64,000 nucleotides of DNA from assembly GCF_037976325.1 (NCBI RefSeq), contig NZ_CP150265.1:131001-195000 (forward strand). The letters run 5' to 3'. This document shows positions 26,400 through 35,425 of the stretch, one piece after another. The position numbers and the translations under genes were made by a program. This DNA is from Paenibacillus sp. FSL K6-3182. Lineage in GTDB: Bacteria > Bacillota > Bacilli > Paenibacillales > Paenibacillaceae. Every line of letters starts with the position of its first letter. Positions within the stretch are counted from its first letter, which is position 1. The notes beneath the pieces are model-generated. The model did no database searches and had not been told where the DNA came from. It saw nothing but the letters and a program-made list of their open reading frames with translations.

Positions 26400-26924
26400 A
26401 TGACGGAAGAACAAGGGCAGTCGGCTGAGCCGGTAAAGAAAGAAAAGAAATCACTGTCGCTCAACGTAGTGAGCAGCAAACAACATAAAGGTTTTGGAGC
26501 AGGAACGATCGATTTGAGCGCGGTATCCTGTGTTATTATTGATGATGGCGTTGCTTATATTGATGTTGGCGCTATGCATGCAAAGAGTAAAGTAGAGCGT
26601 GGCATTAAGTTTACGCCTAACAAAGAGGATACTCCGAACGGTCGTCAATGCTGGATCGTATGGGTAGCGGTTGACCGCAATGAAGAAGGTTCCTATTACG
26701 CGGGCGCTACGGCATGCGAGATGCTGATTGATTCCGAGGCGCGTCGCGGGTGGAAGCTTCTCCCGGATCACGTGAACAAGCTGGATCAATCACTCAAACG
26801 CCGCTATAACTTGTCCGAGCTTGGCGATGTCGATAAATCGGCGCTTCGCAAGCTGCTTGTGGAGCATAATCTTGAGTGGTGGGATCGCTCCCCAGATGAG
26901 CTTAAGCAAGCTTTGAACGTATAA
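26400..26924 (+). CDS. ywhD: YwhD family protein
   Basis: A 174-residue soluble protein that I recognise as YwhD, conserved in Bacillales and of unknown function. It has a Lys/Glu-rich N-terminus, a beta-rich core (VVIIDDG-like strand pairs, GRQCWIVWVAVDR) and a C-terminal helical part with EWWDRSPDELKQAL. In B. subtilis ywhD precedes pbpG, speE and speB; here pbpG is at 36179 and speE at 43214, so the order is kept but other genes lie between. GGAAGG precedes the ATG. Confidence 0.85.
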   Translation: MTEEQGQSAEPVKKEKKSLSLNVVSSKQHKGFGAGTIDLSAVSCVIIDDGVAYIDVGAMHAKSKVERGIKFTPNKEDTPNGRQCWIVWVAVDRNEEGSYYAGATACEMLIDSEARRGWKLLPDHVNKLDQSLKRRYNLSELGDVDKSALRKLLVEHNLEWWDRSPDELKQALNV

Positions 26925-26974
26925 CAGCTGGCGTTATTAGCAGCAGATTGAGTTTATTGTGAATTTTGGATGAG

Positions 26975-27018
26975 AACCTCATCGTTCGTAGGCTAGTCCT
27001 ATCGAATGATGAGGTTTT
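26975..27018 (+). terminator. Terminator after ywhD
   Basis: A 14-base stem with one mismatch (26975-26988 with 27003-27016) is followed by a short T run. Confidence 0.65.
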
Positions 27019-27123
27019 CCGCGTTGATAGAGGCTGATAAAGCATTAGAAAAATTTTTTGGCAGCAAGTGCAGGGTATGCGGGACAAGCTGGCGTCTATT
27101 AGATTGGGAAGGAGGGGAGCGAC

Positions 27124-27681
27124 ATTCAAGACGAGGATTGGATCAGAGAGGTACAGAAGGGCGGGCCCGAGCATTTTGGTCCTTTTGTACAGGCATATGG
27201 TCCTTATATATATAGAACAGTCTTCGCAGTGCTTCGTTCACCGCATGATGCGGAGGATATTACACAGGAAGTGCTGCTGCAAATTTATCGCTCCCTTCCG
27301 GATTGTCGATTGGATGGGCTCAAAACATGGATTACCCGTATTGCCGTCAATCGAGCGATCGATTTCAAACGCAGCCGTGCACGAAAGCCAGAGGAGCTAA
27401 TGGATAGCGAAGCGATGTCTGAAAAAGTACATGAAGAACTTGTGTCTGCTCCTGCTGCAGAAACATTAGCCATCGAACAGGCGGATAGGCAGCAGATACG
27501 AGAGCGAGTTGATGAAATGCCGGAAAACTATCGTGAAGTCATAACCGCTTATTATATGGAAGACAAGTCATATGAACAAATCGCAGCCGAAACTGGACTA
27601 GAACGCAAAAGCGTAGAGTCCAGGCTGTACCGTGCAAGAGGCTGGATGAAGCGCCATTTTCGGAAGGAGGACTTCGAATGA
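27124..27681 (+). CDS. ECF-type RNA polymerase sigma factor with an apparent ATT start
   Basis: The frame encodes region 2 (EHFGPFVQAYG, AEDITQEVLLQIYRSL) and region 4 (MPENYREVITAYYMEDKSYEQI split, KSVESRLYRARGWMK) of an ECF sigma factor. The first ordinary start codon is GTG 27229, which would remove half of region 2 and has no ribosome site. An in-frame stop at 27100 limits the N-terminus. The only good position is ATT 27124, placed 8 bases after a perfect AAGGAGG (27109-27115), giving 185 residues, the usual ECF size. ATT initiation is known for infC but is rare. Its stop overlaps the anti-sigma start (ATGA). The signal it responds to is unknown. Confidence 0.85.
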   Translation: MQDEDWIREVQKGGPEHFGPFVQAYGPYIYRTVFAVLRSPHDAEDITQEVLLQIYRSLPDCRLDGLKTWITRIAVNRAIDFKRSRARKPEELMDSEAMSEKVHEELVSAPAAETLAIEQADRQQIRERVDEMPENYREVITAYYMEDKSYEQIAAETGLERKSVESRLYRARGWMKRHFRKEDFE

Positions 27682-28241
27682 TGATTGAGCATATCTCTTC
27701 TGATCAAATGTCCCGTTACGTAAACGACAGACTGGTTGATTCTGAGCGTATACCGGTTGAGCAGCATTTGGCTGCTTGCGACTTCTGTTTGCAGCTGTTC
27801 GTCATTGCGATTGAAACAGCTGAGGGCGAGATGCAGCGGGCAGATTCTCATTTAACGACCCCGCTGCCTAACATGGAGCAAATAGAGAAGCGTGTCGTGG
27901 AGCAATTGATGATGGAGCAGGAACATGATCATAGAGAAGTCGGGCCACATGTTGTGACGAGTACTATACAAGAGAAGCCTCGCCGCCTGCGGACATGGCT
28001 TCAGCATCCGGTAACACACTACACCATTGCAGCTTCGATTACGCTGCTGCTGCTTGCCAGCGGGACTTTTGCCTCCTTCTCACAGAAGCTGGCTCAGCTT
28101 GATATGAATGAGAATAAACAGCAGGATATAAGGCCGAATCCGCCAGCGGCGACAGGTGGACATTCCGAATCTTGGTCAGACAGAATGGTTGATCAAACGG
28201 GGTCGTGGCTCGATGGCTTAAAAGCATCTCGATTTAGATAA
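27678..28241 (+). CDS. Anti-sigma factor with zinc-finger (ZAS-like) domain
   Basis: A 187-residue protein with an N-terminal HxxxCxxC motif (HLAACDFC, about residues 33-40) as in zinc-binding anti-sigma domains, one membrane helix (about 119-135), and a short extracellular C-terminus. It would hold the ECF sigma factor at the membrane until a signal arrives. ATGATG at 27678 overlaps the sigma stop by 4 bases, and GGAGG lies 7 bases upstream. Together with the two membrane proteins that follow it forms an envelope-stress-type operon. Confidence 0.85.
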   Translation: MMIEHISSDQMSRYVNDRLVDSERIPVEQHLAACDFCLQLFVIAIETAEGEMQRADSHLTTPLPNMEQIEKRVVEQLMMEQEHDHREVGPHVVTSTIQEKPRRLRTWLQHPVTHYTIAASITLLLLASGTFASFSQKLAQLDMNENKQQDIRPNPPAATGGHSESWSDRMVDQTGSWLDGLKASRFR

Positions 28242-28272
28242 ATGAAAAACGATGATAGAAGGGAATGAATCA

Positions 28273-29451
28273 ATGATGAATAAAAGCCCGTTAGCGGCGT
28301 TCTTTCTTTCTTTTTTACCTGGCGTAGGACATGCCTATGCAGGTCGCCCAGTACGTGCGGTTTTGTACGGGGGAGCTTTCTTTGGTTCGATAGGATTGTG
28401 TATTCTATTTGGATTAATGGGCGGGTATATGGAGGATACAGTTTATATCTTTTTGTTTTTTATAGCGGCGATGGCGGGAATCATTAATATGATTGATATG
28501 GTCATCTTCCTGTTGCTAGGCAAGGGATTGCCGTCAGGCGCTGCTAACCAGCATCCATTCGCGCATCCTGCTGATCATTTCTCGCCAGGCTTTGTTCCTT
28601 TGGAGCAGGAGCGCCAGCGCGAGAAATCGCGTACCATCATGTTCTCTCTGATTCCGGGTCTAGGGCATATGAATATGGGGCTTATGCAGCGGGGCATTAC
28701 CTTTCTCATTTCCTTCATTGGCTGGTTTGCGATTATCGTCTTCTTAGGCACGATAACGCACAGGGCAGAGCTGCTCGTGTTTCTTTTGGCGCTTCCCGTT
28801 ATTTGGATATACAGCATGTTTGACGCAATCAGCCAGCTGCATGCCAAGCAGCGCGGGGAGCATGTGGCGGACCGTGCAATATTTGAGGATATGGAATCGT
28901 ACATCGCCTCTGGGCGTAAAAGCAAAGTGCTGGCTATCGCGTTAGCTATTTTTCCAGGTGCAGGACATCTGTATCTAGGTTTGCAAAAACGCGGACTGCA
29001 GCTAATGGGCGGTTTTCTTCTCGCCGTCTATATTATGGACAATTTGCGCTTGTCGCTGTTTTTTTTCCTGCTTCCGCTGTTCTGGTGCTTTGCTTTCTTC
29101 GATGCGCTGCAGCAGACGTCTCGTTATGAGCGTCAGGAGCTTACCGATGAACCGGTATTGACGCAGCTTGTCCCTTATCAGCGCTGGTTTGGTTTTGGGC
29201 TGCTGGGATTCGGCGTTTATTACTTGCTCGATCGTGTAGCTGTAGAGGTTACTTCTCATTTCTCAAGGGAGCTTTATTCCCAATACATGCAAATTAAATA
29301 TATGATACCAACGGCTGTTGTCGCATTTATTATGATTATTGTAGGCATGCGTCTAGCTTTCGGAAGCAAGGCATCTCCGGTAATGAGCAAAGGTAAACCG
29401 CCAGAGCTTCATAAGCCGGTGCCAAGAAAGTACGAGGAGGATTCGCATTGA
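28273..29451 (+). CDS. Polytopic membrane protein with three PGxGHxYxG repeats
   Basis: About 392 residues. The same motif occurs three times, each leading into a hydrophobic hairpin: FLPGVGHAYAG, LIPGLGHMNMG and IFPGAGHLYLG, each followed within a few residues by a basic residue (RPVRA, MQRG, QKRG). This is a tandem triplication of a small TM2-like unit, followed by two more membrane segments and a basic C-terminus. The frame is open from 28252, but GAAGGGAA before ATGATG 28273 marks the start. It is in the sigma/anti-sigma operon and overlaps the next gene. Function is unknown. Confidence 0.75.
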   Translation: MMNKSPLAAFFLSFLPGVGHAYAGRPVRAVLYGGAFFGSIGLCILFGLMGGYMEDTVYIFLFFIAAMAGIINMIDMVIFLLLGKGLPSGAANQHPFAHPADHFSPGFVPLEQERQREKSRTIMFSLIPGLGHMNMGLMQRGITFLISFIGWFAIIVFLGTITHRAELLVFLLALPVIWIYSMFDAISQLHAKQRGEHVADRAIFEDMESYIASGRKSKVLAIALAIFPGAGHLYLGLQKRGLQLMGGFLLAVYIMDNLRLSLFFFLLPLFWCFAFFDALQQTSRYERQELTDEPVLTQLVPYQRWFGFGLLGFGVYYLLDRVAVEVTSHFSRELYSQYMQIKYMIPTAVVAFIMIIVGMRLAFGSKASPVMSKGKPPELHKPVPRKYEEDSH

Positions 29452-30137
29452 ACACCAACACGGTAAATATGGCTGAACCGTCTGTCAATCAACCATCAGG
29501 CGTTCGCACTTGGCGCGTCGGCTCATTATCCATGGGCGTGACACTGATTCTCGTGGGGACAGCATTAGCTGTCTCTCTATGGCAGGACATGGAGGCTTAC
29601 GAGGTGCTCGTGTGGGTCGCACCCGTCGTTTTCATTATGCTTGGAGCGGAGCTGCTGCTTTACTTGAAGTTTTCTAGCAGTGCGCGTACTATCGTTCGTT
29701 ATGACTGGATGAGTGTCTTTTTTGTAGGAATGGTTGGAACAGCCAGTCTCGGGCTTGCACTGCTCATGTCAACGGGCTTGTTCGATGAGCTGCAGCGAGG
29801 GCTGCAAATGTCGCAGCGTTCAGCATTCGTGGAAACGAAGAAAATAGGGGTGCCTGCTGATATTAAGAAGATTGTTGTGCACACCTTGGATGGCGTGACG
29901 CTTGAGCATACGGAAACACGTGAGCTTAAGCTGTTTGGCCAAATTCGTTATTGGTCATCCGAGAAGTATGAGCGATTGGACAATAAAATGCTGAAAACCG
30001 ATGTTGTTGGCTCAACGATGTATGTCATGATTGGTTCCGTCGATCACCGGGACGGCGGCCTCATCTCAGACACGGTCAGCCAGGAGCTGACATTAATTGT
30101 ACCGAAGGATGTAGAGGTTGTGGAACAGGGGCGTTAG
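29448..30137 (+). CDS. Membrane protein with C-terminal beta-rich extracytoplasmic domain
   Basis: A 229-residue protein with three hydrophobic segments (about 25-45, 53-72 and 89-108) and a C-terminal domain of alternating beta strands (about 125-228) that looks like the LiaF/DUF4097 type. The TTG start at 29448 overlaps the previous stop, with GAGGAGG upstream. It is the last gene of the ECF operon, ending at terminator 30151-30195. LiaF-like proteins modulate envelope-stress signalling, which would suit this operon; that is inference. Confidence 0.7.
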   Translation: MNTNTVNMAEPSVNQPSGVRTWRVGSLSMGVTLILVGTALAVSLWQDMEAYEVLVWVAPVVFIMLGAELLLYLKFSSSARTIVRYDWMSVFFVGMVGTASLGLALLMSTGLFDELQRGLQMSQRSAFVETKKIGVPADIKKIVVHTLDGVTLEHTETRELKLFGQIRYWSSEKYERLDNKMLKTDVVGSTMYVMIGSVDHRDGGLISDTVSQELTLIVPKDVEVVEQGR

Positions 30138-30150
30138 TAGCGGAATTGGA

Positions 30151-30195
30151 AAAGCAGCTTGAAGCGGGATGTTCTCGCTTTAAGCTGCTTTTTTT
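30151..30195 (+). terminator. Terminator of the ECF sigma operon
   Basis: A 16-base stem with one mismatch (30151-30166 with 30176-30191) is followed by a T run to 30195. Confidence 0.85.
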
Positions 30196-30222
30196 AAGAG
30201 AGGGGATATGAGGAGATGTCGT

Positions 30223-31242
30223 TCATTGCTGTACTTCAATGGGCAACTTACTCAATACCTCTTGAAGAGGAGCTAGGACACGATAAGAGCCGCGAAGAGG
30301 TATATAACCTAACTTGCGATTAATGCTGAGAATAGGTGCATTTGTTGAGTCATTATCTGTACGGATATATGCGGCTTGATGCTGCTGAGCAAGCTCAATC
30401 GCTTTGAGCTTTAAAGCAAAAGCAATCTTTCTGCCGCGATAAGCTCTGCTTACGCCGGTATATTCATGATACATCCCGTTTGTTTGTGGATTAAGCAGGA
30501 CATTAGTAACCCCTACGAAGCGGTCGCCGTCAGCCGCGATAATCACTTGCTCAGGCGCATAGCCGTCTACTTTCAAATACCATTTGCGCCATTCGACGAA
30601 ATCAGGGACTTCACCAAGATAACCGGGAATGTCCACCAGCGTTTCTTTATAGATCTCATACAGCTTCTGTTCGCTTTCTTCACCGGGTTCATCGGCAAGC
30701 GTTAGGAAGCGCAGCGCCCCAAGGTCTGGCATGCTTGGAAATTGTGGTTGTTGCGCTCCATCATGTTCGCCAAGTGTAAGGACGGACTGGAAGGCATGGC
30801 GTTCAATTACAAAAGCATGTCGCTTTGCAAACTGAATCGCATCCTCATTATCGTCCCATACTTCAGTAATGAGCGTAGAAGCGCCGATTTTCAAAGCCCA
30901 TTTTCCAATGTGAGCTAAAAGCAATTGGCCGATTCCCTGCTTGCGATAAGGCTCTGATACGACAAGCGTATTGCATAAGTAGCCAGGCTCTGTCCAAGGC
31001 GCCCGCCAGGTCCAGGCGTAGCCAACAATATCGCCTTGCTCGTTTACTGCAACCTGCCGCTCACGATCGTATCCGGCAAGCAGTCCGTTCTCATCCATCC
31101 ATGTATGTCCAATCTCATAAAGCTTCTTATCTGCATCATGCAGGTTCTCAGCAGTCGTCGGTTCTGACCACACTTGATTAAGCAATTGTGCAAGCTGCTC
31201 GTAGTCCTCTGGCAGCTGCAAGGGGCGTAGTGTAATGGACAT
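30223..31242 (-). CDS. GNAT acetyltransferase with two tandem domains
   Basis: From ATG 31242 (GAGGTGGG upstream; frame open to 31257) the protein has about 339 residues. The first GNAT domain (about 1-160) shows VSEPYRKQGIGQLLLAHI, and the second (about 170-330) shows SRAYRGRKIAFALKLKAIELA with NAPILSINRKLGY. This tandem arrangement resembles the mycothiol synthase-like or MarR-linked double GNATs, but the substrate is unknown. It is a single gene, convergent with the ECF operon. Confidence 0.85.
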   Translation of the reverse strand: MSITLRPLQLPEDYEQLAQLLNQVWSEPTTAENLHDADKKLYEIGHTWMDENGLLAGYDRERQVAVNEQGDIVGYAWTWRAPWTEPGYLCNTLVVSEPYRKQGIGQLLLAHIGKWALKIGASTLITEVWDDNEDAIQFAKRHAFVIERHAFQSVLTLGEHDGAQQPQFPSMPDLGALRFLTLADEPGEESEQKLYEIYKETLVDIPGYLGEVPDFVEWRKWYLKVDGYAPEQVIIAADGDRFVGVTNVLLNPQTNGMYHEYTGVSRAYRGRKIAFALKLKAIELAQQHQAAYIRTDNDSTNAPILSINRKLGYIPLRGSYRVLAPLQEVLSKLPIEVQQ

Positions 31243-31353
31243 GGCGTCCCACCTCATCTTTCGTTTCGGTATTCATATAAGATGATTATGGCACGGATGA
31301 AGCAGCCCTAGATAGGGAGAGTTTGACTATAAGCATTAAATAACAAACGAAAA

Positions 31354-31392
31354 AAAGCTGTGCCAAAGTCAGAGAGACTTTGGCACAGCTTT
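31354..31392 (-). terminator. Terminator of the qoxABCD operon
   Basis: A perfect 17-base stem (31354-31370 with 31376-31392) has an A run on its left that gives a T run in the minus-strand transcript, just after qoxD. Confidence 0.85.
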
Positions 31393-31412
31393 ATATTTAT
31401 TCATATTGCCGA

Positions 31413-31751
31413 TTATGAAGCGACGGCAACGGCATTGTAAGTCATAATCCATACAGAACCTGCGACGATCGTCAGCAAAATAACGAGGCCGAATATAAGC
31501 GCCATCAGGTTGAATCGAGGTTTCTCCTCATCCCTTATGTGCATAAAGAAGATAAGCTGAACAGCAAATTGCAGAACTGCCGTCACAAGGATGAGCAGGG
31601 TTGCAGCTTTTTTGCTGAGCAGGTCATTCATTACTACGACAAGCGGAATGATTGTCAGAATGATGGAGAATAGGAAGCCGATCACATAAGACTTCATCGA
31701 TCCGCCGTGGGACCCGTGTGCGTCCTGCGAATGTGTGTTATGGTTTTCCAT
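31413..31751 (-). CDS. qoxD: Cytochrome aa3 quinol oxidase subunit IV
   Basis: A 112-residue protein with three membrane helices, matching the small subunit IV of haem-copper quinol oxidases (FFMHIRDEE motif), which helps assemble the CuB site. The N-terminus (1-20) is His-rich (HNTHSQDAHGSHGG). It starts one base after the qoxC stop and ends the operon. Confidence 0.9.
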   Translation of the reverse strand: MENHNTHSQDAHGSHGGSMKSYVIGFLFSIILTIIPLVVVMNDLLSKKAATLLILVTAVLQFAVQLIFFMHIRDEEKPRFNLMALIFGLVILLTIVAGSVWIMTYNAVAVAS

Positions 31752-31752
31752 C

Positions 31753-32394
31753 CTACATCACCCCCATCAAATAAACGATTGAGAATACGAAAATCCATAC
31801 GACGTCCAGAAAATGCCAGTACAAGCTGATGATGCCTATTTTGCGCTTCGTAACGGGTGTAATGCCGCGGCGTCTAATCTGAAGAATCAGTGCAATCATC
31901 CAGACTAAGCCGAGCGATACGTGAAGTCCGTGTGTGCCGACGAGAACGAAGAAGGCTGACCAGTAGGCACTCGTTCCGATATTAGCGCCTTCGTGCACCA
32001 AATGCATGAACTCATTTACTTCAAGATAGATAAATGAAGCGCCGAGCACTGCTGTAATGGCGAGCCAAAGTATAAGGCCGCGCTTGTTGCCTTTGTTCAT
32101 TTCAAGAACGGCTATACCGCTTGTAAAGCTGCTTGTCAGTAGAATGAAGGTAGAAATGATAATACCGTTCATCTCAAGCAATTCGGCACCTGTCGGTCCG
32201 CCGTCAGTGTTGAGACGGAGGACGACATAGGTTGCAAATAACGTACCGAACAAAATAACGTCGGTTATAAGAAACAGCCAGAAGCCGAACATTTTCATCG
32301 ATTCTTGATCGTGATGATCGTCATGGTGACCGCCGCCGTGTCCAGCGCCGTGTCCGCCATGCGCTCCTGCTGGAGTGGAAACTGCATGTGCCAT
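31753..32394 (-). CDS. qoxC: Cytochrome aa3 quinol oxidase subunit III
   Basis: A 213-residue protein with five membrane helices typical of subunit III of quinol oxidases (VGTHGLHVSLGLVWM, YWHFLDVVWIFVF). The N-terminus is strikingly His/Gly-rich (HGGHGAGHGGGHHDDHHDQ, about 12-30). The start codon overlaps the qoxB stop (TAATG). Confidence 0.93.
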   Translation of the reverse strand: MAHAVSTPAGAHGGHGAGHGGGHHDDHHDQESMKMFGFWLFLITDVILFGTLFATYVVLRLNTDGGPTGAELLEMNGIIISTFILLTSSFTSGIAVLEMNKGNKRGLILWLAITAVLGASFIYLEVNEFMHLVHEGANIGTSAYWSAFFVLVGTHGLHVSLGLVWMIALILQIRRRGITPVTKRKIGIISLYWHFLDVVWIFVFSIVYLMGVM

Positions 32395-34364
32395 TATTTT
32401 GTCCCCCTTAACGCTGCTTCCGTACGTTCAATCTCATCCACCGGAATGTAATAATCGGTATCGTAAGAGAACGAACGAACAAGCATACATACGGCTACGC
32501 CGACTAGACCTGGTATGGCCATCCATAGCCAATCCCATACGAAGCCGAAGCCTGCAATAAACCAGCAGATCGACATAATGAATGGAATACCTGAATTTTT
32601 CGGCATATGAATCGGTTCAAGCGGCGCAAGTGGTTTAGCAGGCTGACCATTCGCAATGCGCTGCTTTTCTTCCCACCACTCGTCTTGGCTAGTAACCTGT
32701 GGCAAGCGAGCAAAGTTATAGAGCGGCGCAGGTGATGGAATCGACCATTCTAGCGTACGGCCATCCCATGCATCGCCATCCTTTTCTTTCTTGAAAAACT
32801 TGATGCTGTGAGCGATTTGCCATACTTGGAAAATAAACGCGATACCCATCAAGAATGCTCCAACAGTAGAGACGACGTTCAAAGGCTGCCAGCCCATATC
32901 GAAGTCATATTCGTTGAAACGACGCGTCATACCCATTAAGCCAAGTGCGTATTGCGGCATGAAACAAACATAGAAGCCGATGTTCCAGAACCAGAATGCC
33001 CATTTGCCAAGACCTTCATGCAAACGGAAGCCGAACATTTTTGGCCACCAGTAGTAAAGGCCTGCGAAGTAACCGAACACAACGCCGCCAATAAGCACCT
33101 GATGGAAATGCGCGATCAGGAAGTAACTGTTGTGGAACTGGAAGTCAGCAGGTGCGACAGACAAGAGCACCCCGGTCATCCCACCGACAACGAAGCAGGG
33201 AATAAATGCTACCGTCCACATCATTGGAGTCGTAAACCTAATTCGGCCTCGATACATCGTAAACAGCCAGTTGAATATTTTAACCCCGGTCGGTATTGCG
33301 ATAATCATCGTAGTCAAAGCGAAGAAAGCATTGACGTTGGCGCCTGAGCCCATTGTGAAGAAGTGATGCGCCCATGTAAAGAAGGAGAAGAAGCTGATCG
33401 ACATAAGCGCGAATACCATTGACTTATAACCGAACAATTTTTTCTTCGAGAAAGCCGAAACAATTTCAGAGAAAATACCAAAAGCCGGCAAGATAACAAT
33501 ATATACTTCAGGATGTCCCCACATCCAGATGAGGTTGATATACATCATCGGGTTGCCCCCGCCGTCGAGCGTAAAGAAGTGAGCACCCAGATAACGGTCG
33601 ATGAACAATAGGAACAAGGTAACAGTCAAAATTGGGAATGCGAAGATAATAGTTACACATGACGACAAAACAGACCATACGAACATCGGCATTTGCATGA
33701 GCTTCATGCCTGGTGCACGCATTTTTAGAATCGTAACGATAAAGTTAATACCTGTAGCCAATGAACCGATACCTGAGATTTGAATACCCCATATATAGAA
33801 GTCCTGTCCGAGTCCCGGACTTCCTGACAGCTCAGAGAGCGGCGGATAAGCGAGCCATCCAGCATCAGGTGAACCGCCGATAATGAAGGAAACGTTAAAC
33901 AGCATGGCACCGAAGAAGAACATCCAGAAGCTAAGGGAGTTCAAGAACGGGAATGCAACGTCGCGGGCACCAATTTGCAGTGGAACGACGATATTGAATA
34001 AACCGAACATAAGCGGCATCGCCATAAACAAAATCATGATTACGCCGTGCGTCGTAAAGATTTGGTTATAGTGATCCGGCTGCAAAAACTCCACTTCAGG
34101 AGCTGCGAGCTGAACACGCATGAGCAGCGCATCAACGCCGCCGCGGAATAGCATAAGAATAGATGCGATGATATACATAATACCGATCTTCTTATGATCG
34201 ACGCTGGTCAGCCATTCCGTCCAAAGCCAGCGCCATTTTTTGAAAAAGGTAAGCGTGAATATAATCGCCACAACCGACAGGCCGATGGATACTTGAGCCC
34301 CTAAAATAAGCGGATCGCCTGTGACGAAAAATTCGGACGCGAAATCTTTAATTTTGTCTAACAT
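32394..34364 (-). CDS. qoxB: Cytochrome aa3 quinol oxidase subunit I
   Basis: A 656-residue catalytic subunit with the haem-copper ligands: TTHGVIMILFMAMP (low-spin haem His), WGHPEVYIVILP (CuB His and the cross-linked Tyr), THHFFT-like AHHFFTMG (CuB His pair) and HFHQVLIGG (haem ligands). The sequence closely follows B. subtilis QoxB (DEFFVTGDPLILGAQ type N-terminus). It reduces O2 to water and pumps protons. AGGAGG lies 8 bases before ATG 34364; the open frame continues to 34394. Confidence 0.96.
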   Translation of the reverse strand: MLDKIKDFASEFFVTGDPLILGAQVSIGLSVVAIIFTLTFFKKWRWLWTEWLTSVDHKKIGIMYIIASILMLFRGGVDALLMRVQLAAPEVEFLQPDHYNQIFTTHGVIMILFMAMPLMFGLFNIVVPLQIGARDVAFPFLNSLSFWMFFFGAMLFNVSFIIGGSPDAGWLAYPPLSELSGSPGLGQDFYIWGIQISGIGSLATGINFIVTILKMRAPGMKLMQMPMFVWSVLSSCVTIIFAFPILTVTLFLLFIDRYLGAHFFTLDGGGNPMMYINLIWMWGHPEVYIVILPAFGIFSEIVSAFSKKKLFGYKSMVFALMSISFFSFFTWAHHFFTMGSGANVNAFFALTTMIIAIPTGVKIFNWLFTMYRGRIRFTTPMMWTVAFIPCFVVGGMTGVLLSVAPADFQFHNSYFLIAHFHQVLIGGVVFGYFAGLYYWWPKMFGFRLHEGLGKWAFWFWNIGFYVCFMPQYALGLMGMTRRFNEYDFDMGWQPLNVVSTVGAFLMGIAFIFQVWQIAHSIKFFKKEKDGDAWDGRTLEWSIPSPAPLYNFARLPQVTSQDEWWEEKQRIANGQPAKPLAPLEPIHMPKNSGIPFIMSICWFIAGFGFVWDWLWMAIPGLVGVAVCMLVRSFSYDTDYYIPVDEIERTEAALRGTK

Positions 34365-34426
34365 GAGGGGTCCTCCTAAAAGTTTGTGGCACAAACTCGC
34401 CTCTTAAGCATTTGCTTGAAAGCGGG

Positions 34427-35425
34427 TTAATGACCCGCATGAATATGAGCATTTAAATCTGGTTTGCTTTTCGTTTCTTTTTGCGTCTCAGACGTATCCG
34501 CTGTAATGGATTCTTTATCCGTTCCTGCGGCGGGCTCTGTTGCGGCTCCACCATGATGCTGGTGAGCGCTGCCGTCGCCTTTTACATATTGCGTTACAAT
34601 TTTATTGAACAATCCTTCAGGGAAGCTGGAGAACAACTGCACATTAGAAGGACCTGGTTCAGTAAGCTTCTCGAACCCTTCCATTGTCAGTTCAGGCGAC
34701 GATGCTTTAACCTCGCTTACCCAAGCTTTATAGTCCTCTTCAGACGTAGCATCCACCTTGAATGTCATTTTGGCAAAATCTTTTCCTGTGAAGTTAGCAC
34801 CGGAGCCATAATAGCTGCCTTGCTCATCAGCCTGTAGGAATAAGGTCATTGCCATCCCTGACATGGAATAAATTTGTCCGCCGAGTTGTGGAACCCAGAA
34901 GGAGTTCATCGCCGTATCCGATGTTAACTGGAATCTAATCGGCGTATCTTCAGGAATCTTCAAATAGTTGACGGTCGCAATATCCTCTTCTGGATATTTA
35001 AACAACCATTTCCAATCAAGTGAAGTAACCTGAATCGTAATTGGCGCCTTAGCCGACTCAATCGGTTTGGAAGGCTCGAGCGCATACGTGTATTTGACGG
35101 TGACTATAGCAAGAACAAGGATCGCTACAATCGGAATACTCCACCAGGTAATCTCTAGCTTCGTGCTGTGCTCCCAGTTAGGCTTATAGGAAGCTTTACT
35201 GCCGGGCTTATCACGGTACCGCCAGACGATAACAGCTGTCAGGATAAGTACGGGCACGATAATAACCGCACACAGAATGGTTGAAAAATAAATCAAATCT
35301 TTCTGAGACTCGCCGATTGGCCCTTTCGGATCGAGCACGATGAATTGCTCGCCGCAGCCGGAAAGCATAACGGCCATTAGCATAATCAGTGCGGGTGTCA
35401 GCATACGAAGAAACGGTCTCATCAT
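34427..35425 (-). CDS. qoxA: Cytochrome aa3 quinol oxidase subunit II (lipoprotein)
   Basis: A 332-residue protein with a lipobox (LSGCGEQ, Cys near 25), two membrane helices and a cupredoxin domain. The CuA-binding cysteines of cytochrome c oxidases are absent (FWVPQLGGQIYSMSGM), which marks it as a quinol oxidase subunit. VLDPKGPIGESQKDLI is the QoxA signature. The C-terminal tail (from about 275) is an extra His- and Ser/Thr-rich extension (HQHHGG, HIHAGH). GAGGAG lies 8 bases before ATGATG. First gene of qoxABCD. Confidence 0.95.
   Translation of the reverse strand: MMRPFLRMLTPALIMLMAVMLSGCGEQFIVLDPKGPIGESQKDLIYFSTILCAVIIVPVLILTAVIVWRYRDKPGSKASYKPNWEHSTKLEITWWSIPIVAILVLAIVTVKYTYALEPSKPIESAKAPITIQVTSLDWKWLFKYPEEDIATVNYLKIPEDTPIRFQLTSDTAMNSFWVPQLGGQIYSMSGMAMTLFLQADEQGSYYGSGANFTGKDFAKMTFKVDATSEEDYKAWVSEVKASSPELTMEGFEKLTEPGPSNVQLFSSFPEGLFNKIVTQYVKGDGSAHQHHGGAATEPAAGTDKESITADTSETQKETKSKPDLNAHIHAGH

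Noticed and set aside
27006..27215. 69-codon plus-strand frame as an alternative N-terminus for the sigma factor
   Set aside because: It is in a different frame from the sigma domain and contains the ribosome site of the ATT start; no sigma-like sequence.
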